DNA from: CAZUCD01 sp964618855
GTDB taxonomy: Bacteria; Sumerlaeota; Sumerlaeia; SLMS01; JANRJK01
Direction: 5' to 3'
Assembly (NCBI GenBank): GCA_964618855.1
Contig: CAZUCD010000132.1
Span: forward strand, 1-10,642
Length of the DNA stretch: 10,642 bases
Shown: positions 6,997 through 10,642 of the stretch, piece by piece
How the letters are laid out: every line of letters starts with the position of its first letter
How positions within the stretch are numbered: the first letter of the stretch is position 1
Position numbers and translations under genes: made by a program
Notes under the pieces: generated by a model
The model's input: the letters and a program-made list of their open reading frames with translations, nothing else
Databases searched by the model: none
What the model was told of the DNA's origin: nothing

Positions 6997-9468
6997 GTGC
7001 TTCGTTCGATTCAGACCGCACTCCTGGCCGGCACGCTCGGCTTGACTGCCTGCGCAGGTTCCAACTCCCCCATGAGCTCCACGCCCCCCATGCAGGACCA
7101 TGCCGCAGCAGGGCCAATCTGGAAGACGACGGACACGCCCTCTCCGATGGACATCGTGCGGCTGCACCCGGGCGAATCCCGTCGGGTTTCGTTCGCGCGC
7201 GCCACCCGTGCCCCCCTTGTGGAGATCACGGGTGTGCAGGCGTTGCAGGATGCCTTCACGGGGACACTGGAGTTCAAGCCCGACCCCAAGGGCGTGACGA
7301 TCACCGCGCCCGAGGGCTCTTCCGGCCGGGCGCTTGTCGTCGCGCAGATTACGTCGCGGAGCGGCAAGGAGCGGGTCGAGTTCCCGGTCGTGGTGTCGCC
7401 GATGCCCGTGCACGAGTTCACCTACTTGCCGCCGGCGGGAAAGTCGGTGAGCCGAGTGGTCGCGGCGGGGAGCTTCAACGGCTGGAGCCAATCGACCGAC
7501 GAGCTGCAGAAGGGTGCCGATGGGGTTTTCCGGCTTCGGCGGGCCCTCGAGGCCGGGCGCCACACCTACAAGTTCGTCGTCGATGGGGAATGGGTGCCCG
7601 ACACGGGCAATCCGAAGCAGGAATCGGGAGGGTACGGCAACTCGGTCCTGGAGATCGAGGGTACCCGCGAGGAGACGTTCTCGTTCGCCGTGCTCGGAAG
7701 CGCCATGCCCGGCTCGGGTCCCCAGGGTGGGGTGGCGGCGGTGCTGCCGCCCGGGGACTCCCTCCTTCCGGAGTCGCTCGGCATCTTCGTGAACAATCGG
7801 CGCCTCGAACCGGGGGAGTACCGGTCGGATCCGGAGACCGGGGCCATCGCCCTGAACGTCACTCCCGATCATTGGCTTGGGGAGAACTTCGTCACGGTGC
7901 TGGGCAAGTCGAGGGAAGGCCGCCTGGGAGAGCTCTCGTTCGCCGCACCCGGAGAGTCTCCCGTGCGATCGCCAAGGGACGAGGTCATCTACTTCCCGAT
8001 GACGGACAGGTTCGCCGACGGGGACCCTGCGAGGAACAACCCATCGAAGGTGGAGGGGCTCCACCAACTCGCCAATTACCATGGCGGGGACTGGGCCGGC
8101 ATCAGGAAAAAGATCGAGGAGGGCTACTTCACCAACCTCGGCGTCACGACAATCTGGATCTCGCCTGTCGTGAAGAACACGCAGAAGACGGAACGCGAGT
8201 TCCCGAAGCCGAACCGGCTCTTCACCTCCTACCACGGCTACTGGCCAGTCGATTCGTACGAGACGAACGAGCAGTTCGGCTCGATGGAGGACCTCAGGAG
8301 CCTCGTTTCGACGGCGCACGAGCACGGCATCGCCGTCCTCTTCGACTTCGTGGCCAACCACGTGCACGAAGACCATCCGCTCTACCGGGAGCACCCGGAT
8401 TGGGTGACGCCGCGGAAGATGCCCGACGGGCGCGACAACATCCGGCTCTTCGACGAGGTGCGCATCGGCACTTGGTTCGACACGTTCCTTCCCACGCTCG
8501 ACTACACGAACCGGCCGGCGATCGTCACCTACCAAGTGGACAACGCCGTCTTCTGGCTACGGCAGTCCGGGGCCGACGGACTCAGGCAGGACGCGGTGAA
8601 GCACATCCCGGAAAACTTCTGGGAGGCCCTGACGGAGCGTCTCGACCGTGAGTTCGGCGAAGGGGAGGGCCGACTCGTCTACCAGGTGGGCGAGACGATC
8701 AGCGACCGCGGAACGATCAACCTCTACGTCACGCCCGAGATGATGCACGGGCAGTTCGACTTCCCGCTCTACTTCAAACTGCGGGAGGTCTTCGCGCTCG
8801 GGAGTGGCACGATGGGTGAACTGGCCGCGGAGGCCGGGCGCAGCCAGACGGACTATCCCATCGGCTCGATCATGAGCCCGCTGCTCGGCAACCACGACAT
8901 GGTGCGCTTCATGGCGTACGCGGATGGGGACTGCCCTGCGGGAACAAACGAGGGGGAACTCGGCTACACGAATCCCCCGCAGGTGGACAACGCATCGAGC
9001 TACGCGAAGCTGCGGCTGGCGTTTGCGTTCCTGATGGGGATGCCCGGGCCGCCGACGATTTTCTATGGGGACGAGATCGGCCTGAGCGGGGCTGGGGATC
9101 CGGACAACCGGCGCCCGATGCCCTGGTCCGGATTGCAGCCCGTCCAGGAGGAGACGCGCGAGGCCGTGGGCGCGCTCGCGAGGGCGCGAGGAACGTCGCT
9201 GGCACTGAGGCGGGGGCACCTGGAAACGCTGCACGCGAGCGCCGAACGCATGGTCTTCGCCCGCGTCGCCGCAGGGGAAACCGTGCTCGTCGCGCTCTCG
9301 CGCAAGCCGTCCGACTCGTCGATGACGCTGGTGCTGCCCGGATGGTTCGGGAGGCCGGCCAAACTCGAGCCGCTGGTGGAGTCCGGGCTGGGCGCGTCGC
9401 TCGACTCCAATCGGCTCAGGCTCTCCGACGGCGAGTACGCCTACGGCATGTGGCGCGTCGTCTGGTGA
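6997..9468 (+). CDS. Lipoprotein alpha-amylase family enzyme (GH13) with AMPK/CBM48-like domain
   Basis: An 823-residue predicted surface or periplasmic lipoprotein that should hydrolyse alpha-1,4-glucans or maltodextrins. From GTG 6997 the N-terminus MLRSIQTALLAGTLGLTACAG is a lipoprotein signal with lipobox LTAC (Cys19). Domain order: a beta domain (~50-136); an AMPK/CBM48-like glycan-binding domain (~138-220) with AAGSFNGW, GRHTYKFVVDGEW and a G-NSVLEI end; a third small beta domain (~258-315); the GH13 barrel (~328-725); and a C-terminal beta domain. All four GH13 regions are seen: DFVANH (450-455), GLRQDAVKH (528-536, nucleophile Asp532), QVGE (acid/base Glu566) and GNHD (Asp634). YHGYWPVD (412-419) and DEIGLSGAGDPDNRRPMPW (692-710) resemble neopullulanase or maltodextrin-active members. 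Exact specificity cannot be read from this. The gene is divergent from the secreted-protein gene and stops three bases before the convergent dapF. An upstream ATG (6805) would bury the signal peptide behind 64 residues and is rejected. Confidence 0.93.
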   Translation: MLRSIQTALLAGTLGLTACAGSNSPMSSTPPMQDHAAAGPIWKTTDTPSPMDIVRLHPGESRRVSFARATRAPLVEITGVQALQDAFTGTLEFKPDPKGVTITAPEGSSGRALVVAQITSRSGKERVEFPVVVSPMPVHEFTYLPPAGKSVSRVVAAGSFNGWSQSTDELQKGADGVFRLRRALEAGRHTYKFVVDGEWVPDTGNPKQESGGYGNSVLEIEGTREETFSFAVLGSAMPGSGPQGGVAAVLPPGDSLLPESLGIFVNNRRLEPGEYRSDPETGAIALNVTPDHWLGENFVTVLGKSREGRLGELSFAAPGESPVRSPRDEVIYFPMTDRFADGDPARNNPSKVEGLHQLANYHGGDWAGIRKKIEEGYFTNLGVTTIWISPVVKNTQKTEREFPKPNRLFTSYHGYWPVDSYETNEQFGSMEDLRSLVSTAHEHGIAVLFDFVANHVHEDHPLYREHPDWVTPRKMPDGRDNIRLFDEVRIGTWFDTFLPTLDYTNRPAIVTYQVDNAVFWLRQSGADGLRQDAVKHIPENFWEALTERLDREFGEGEGRLVYQVGETISDRGTINLYVTPEMMHGQFDFPLYFKLREVFALGSGTMGELAAEAGRSQTDYPIGSIMSPLLGNHDMVRFMAYADGDCPAGTNEGELGYTNPPQVDNASSYAKLRLAFAFLMGMPGPPTIFYGDEIGLSGAGDPDNRRPMPWSGLQPVQEETREAVGALARARGTSLALRRGHLETLHASAERMVFARVAAGETVLVALSRKPSDSSMTLVLPGWFGRPAKLEPLVESGLGASLDSNRLRLSDGEYAYGMWRVVW

Positions 9469-9471
9469 GCC

Positions 9472-10296
9472 CTACGCGGGGGCGGGAGAGCAGGACCGCC
9501 ACTCTATAAGCCGTGCAGGACCCTCGAGCCAGAGGTCCCGCACGCCGCGGCGGTCGCGAAAGAAGCTCACGATCAACTCGGCACCGCTGGCGGGGAGCAC
9601 GATGGTCCTGACAACGCCGTTTCGCTGGCGAAGGACGGCGTGCGCGATGGCGGCAGCCGCGGCGCCGGAACCGCAGGCGCCCGTCTCCCCCTCGACGCCG
9701 CGCTCGAACGTGCGGATGCGGATCGTGGACGGGTTGACCTCGTTGACGAAGTTGACGTTCGCGCCGGCGGGCCCCAGCCCCGCGTGCCGACGCAATGCCG
9801 CACCGACCCCCTCCACGTCCACCATCTCCACCGGGGCTTCGGACCACACCACCAGGTGAGGCACGCCCACCTCAAGGAAGTGCGCCGTGGCTGCGTCTCC
9901 CCCAACGGGCATCTCGGTGACTGCCGATGGTTCGGGCATGGCAATGGATGCGCCGGGGGCGGTCGTCACCGCGCGGATGACGCCCGAGTCCGACTCGAAG
10001 GTGAGTTCGACCTGCCTCCCGGGGAAGGCGAGGACAGCGGCGCACCGCGCCCCGTTCCCGCAGAAGGCCGCGTGGCTGCCGTCCCTGTTGAAGTATCGGA
10101 GCGCGAAGGAGTGCGCCGCATCGCGCGCATCCGCAAGGACGAGCAGGCCGTCCAGCGGGCGCCCCGTGCCCTGTTGGCACAGGTCCCGAGCGGCGCCGGA
10201 CAGCTCCCCTTCGCCGGGCATGGCCATGCCGCGCAGGTCCAGCGCGGCGAATCGGTTTCCCGCGCCATCCACGACGGCATGGGACTCGGGCAGCAT
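9472..10296 (-). CDS. dapF: Diaminopimelate epimerase
   Basis: DapF interconverts LL- and meso-diaminopimelate in the cytosol, supplying lysine and the peptidoglycan cross-linking residue. From ATG 10294-10296 the protein has 274 residues, the usual family length. Seen: GAGNRF (11-16), FNRDGSHAAFCGNGARC (69-85) with catalytic Cys79, GVPHLVV (144-150), NVNFV (180-184), and ERGVEGETGACGSGAAAA (198-215) with catalytic Cys208. The second cysteine block carries the Glu-Arg and Gly-Ser residues that bind the substrate. Family members usually have GND where this one has GNR (residues 13-15), a mild variant. An in-frame ATG 32 codons further upstream would add a non-conserved leader overlapping the upstream gene. 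The shorter start has GAGGAG ten bases before it and begins like the family. The gene lies 76 bases downstream of the unidentified gene on the same strand, and its stop is three bases from the amylase stop. Confidence 0.95.
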   Translation of the reverse strand: MLPESHAVVDGAGNRFAALDLRGMAMPGEGELSGAARDLCQQGTGRPLDGLLVLADARDAAHSFALRYFNRDGSHAAFCGNGARCAAVLAFPGRQVELTFESDSGVIRAVTTAPGASIAMPEPSAVTEMPVGGDAATAHFLEVGVPHLVVWSEAPVEMVDVEGVGAALRRHAGLGPAGANVNFVNEVNPSTIRIRTFERGVEGETGACGSGAAAAAIAHAVLRQRNGVVRTIVLPASGAELIVSFFRDRRGVRDLWLEGPARLIEWRSCSPAPA

Positions 10297-10306
10297 GGTG
10301 TGGTCG

Positions 10307-10312
10307 CTCCTC
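10307..10312 (-). promoter_or_regulatory. GAGGAG ribosome binding site of dapF
   Basis: CTCCTC on the + strand reads GAGGAG on the - strand, ten bases before the ATG ending at 10296. It is a strong match with slightly long spacing, and it supports the short dapF start. The remaining spacer to the upstream gene (10313-10372) shows no hairpin or clear promoter. Confidence 0.6.
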
Positions 10313-10372
10313 TTCCTGTTTTTCGCAGGGAGGCAGCCGGACGGGTCACGATGGCTAGCGAAATCTGGTGCG

Positions 10373-10642
10373 TCAGAACCTGACGAGCGCATTCTTCCGG
10401 TTGATCATGAGCACAGTCGCGTCGGGATCGACGAGCACAAGCTTCGGCTCGAAGGCGCACTCGATCCTGAACGGCGCGGCCTCCCCCGCCGCCGGATTCA
10501 TCGCGGCGCGTGCGTCACGATAGGCAGGGTCCTGCATCGCGGGACCGCTCGCCGCCTCCTCGTCGGTTTGCTCCACGAACCGGTTCTCCTGGTTCAGGAC
10601 GGCGACCTCGACGGGCATCGCGCCCGTGCCGGTGTTCCTAAG
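10373..10642 (-). CDS. C-terminal end of an unidentified protein (5' end outside window)
   Basis: The frame is open to the right edge: the eight codons before the first Met (ending at 10618) read LRNTGTGA without a stop. That Met is therefore probably internal and about 89 C-terminal residues are visible. Strand-like stretches NTGTGAMPVEVAVLN and FRIECAFEPKLVLVDPDATV, then LMINRKNALVRF, flank an Ala/Glu-rich insert (EEAASGPAMQDPAYRDARAA). The pattern 'TG..MPVEV' followed by 'DP...VLM' recalls the C-terminal beta-sandwich of M1-type aminopeptidase-like proteins, but I cannot claim this. It lies 76 bases upstream of dapF on the same strand and could share its transcript. Confidence 0.6.
   Translation of the reverse strand, partial: LRNTGTGAMPVEVAVLNQENRFVEQTDEEAASGPAMQDPAYRDARAAMNPAAGEAAPFRIECAFEPKLVLVDPDATVLMINRKNALVRF

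Noticed and set aside
6901..8535. 544-codon open frame on the - strand opposite the amylase gene
   Set aside because: It is an antisense shadow of high-GC codon use. The + frame carries all GH13 motifs, and the antisense protein is Arg/Pro/Val-rich with no recognisable domain.
10297..10392. 32-codon N-terminal extension of dapF
   Set aside because: Not conserved in the family and overlaps the upstream gene. ATG 10296 has GAGGAG and gives a typical length.

Overview
This is a dense, high-GC stretch of a Gram-negative-type bacterial chromosome. It carries three exported proteins (two with lipoboxes), a diaminopimelate pathway gene, and a 1045-residue Ser/Thr protein kinase with a long extracytoplasmic tetratricopeptide-like half. 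That kinase architecture, the secreted beta-sandwich protein and the gene style suggest Planctomycetota, perhaps Phycisphaerae-like. This placement is inference from protein style; no rRNA or marker gene is present. No mobile element, CRISPR array, tRNA or rRNA was recognised.

Left block (1-2633, + strand): the 3' part of an AcnA-type aconitase overlaps (ATGA) a lipoprotein gene with a possible duplicated LPP20-like domain. That gene abuts or overlaps (GTGA) a Maf/YhdE-type nucleotide pyrophosphatase gene. The three are probably one translationally coupled operon. The start of the lipoprotein gene holds the window's most unusual DNA: a degenerate 7-base tandem repeat (GGGRCCR-like, five units) that forms one arm of a long GC-rich hairpin.

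Middle block (2680-6810, - strand): a secreted beta-rich protein of unknown function is followed 72 bases later by the large kinase. The spacer holds a perfect 8-bp GC hairpin. The kinase has an N-terminal catalytic domain, one membrane span and nine regular units of about 48 residues outside the membrane.

Right block (6811-10642): a 186-base divergent intergenic region separates the secreted protein from a lipoprotein alpha-amylase family enzyme (GH13 with an AMPK/CBM48-like glycan-binding domain) on the + strand. The amylase stops three bases from the end of the convergent dapF (diaminopimelate epimerase). Upstream of dapF on the - strand is the 3' end of an unidentified gene that runs off the window.

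The genes combine central metabolism (aconitase), housekeeping nucleotide sanitation (Maf), lysine and peptidoglycan precursor synthesis (DapF), envelope signalling (kinase) and surface polysaccharide use (amylase, possibly the secreted beta-sandwich protein). I see no defence, toxin or mobile system. The curiosities are structural: the heptamer hairpin, the kinase repeats with active-site variants, and very tight gene junctions.
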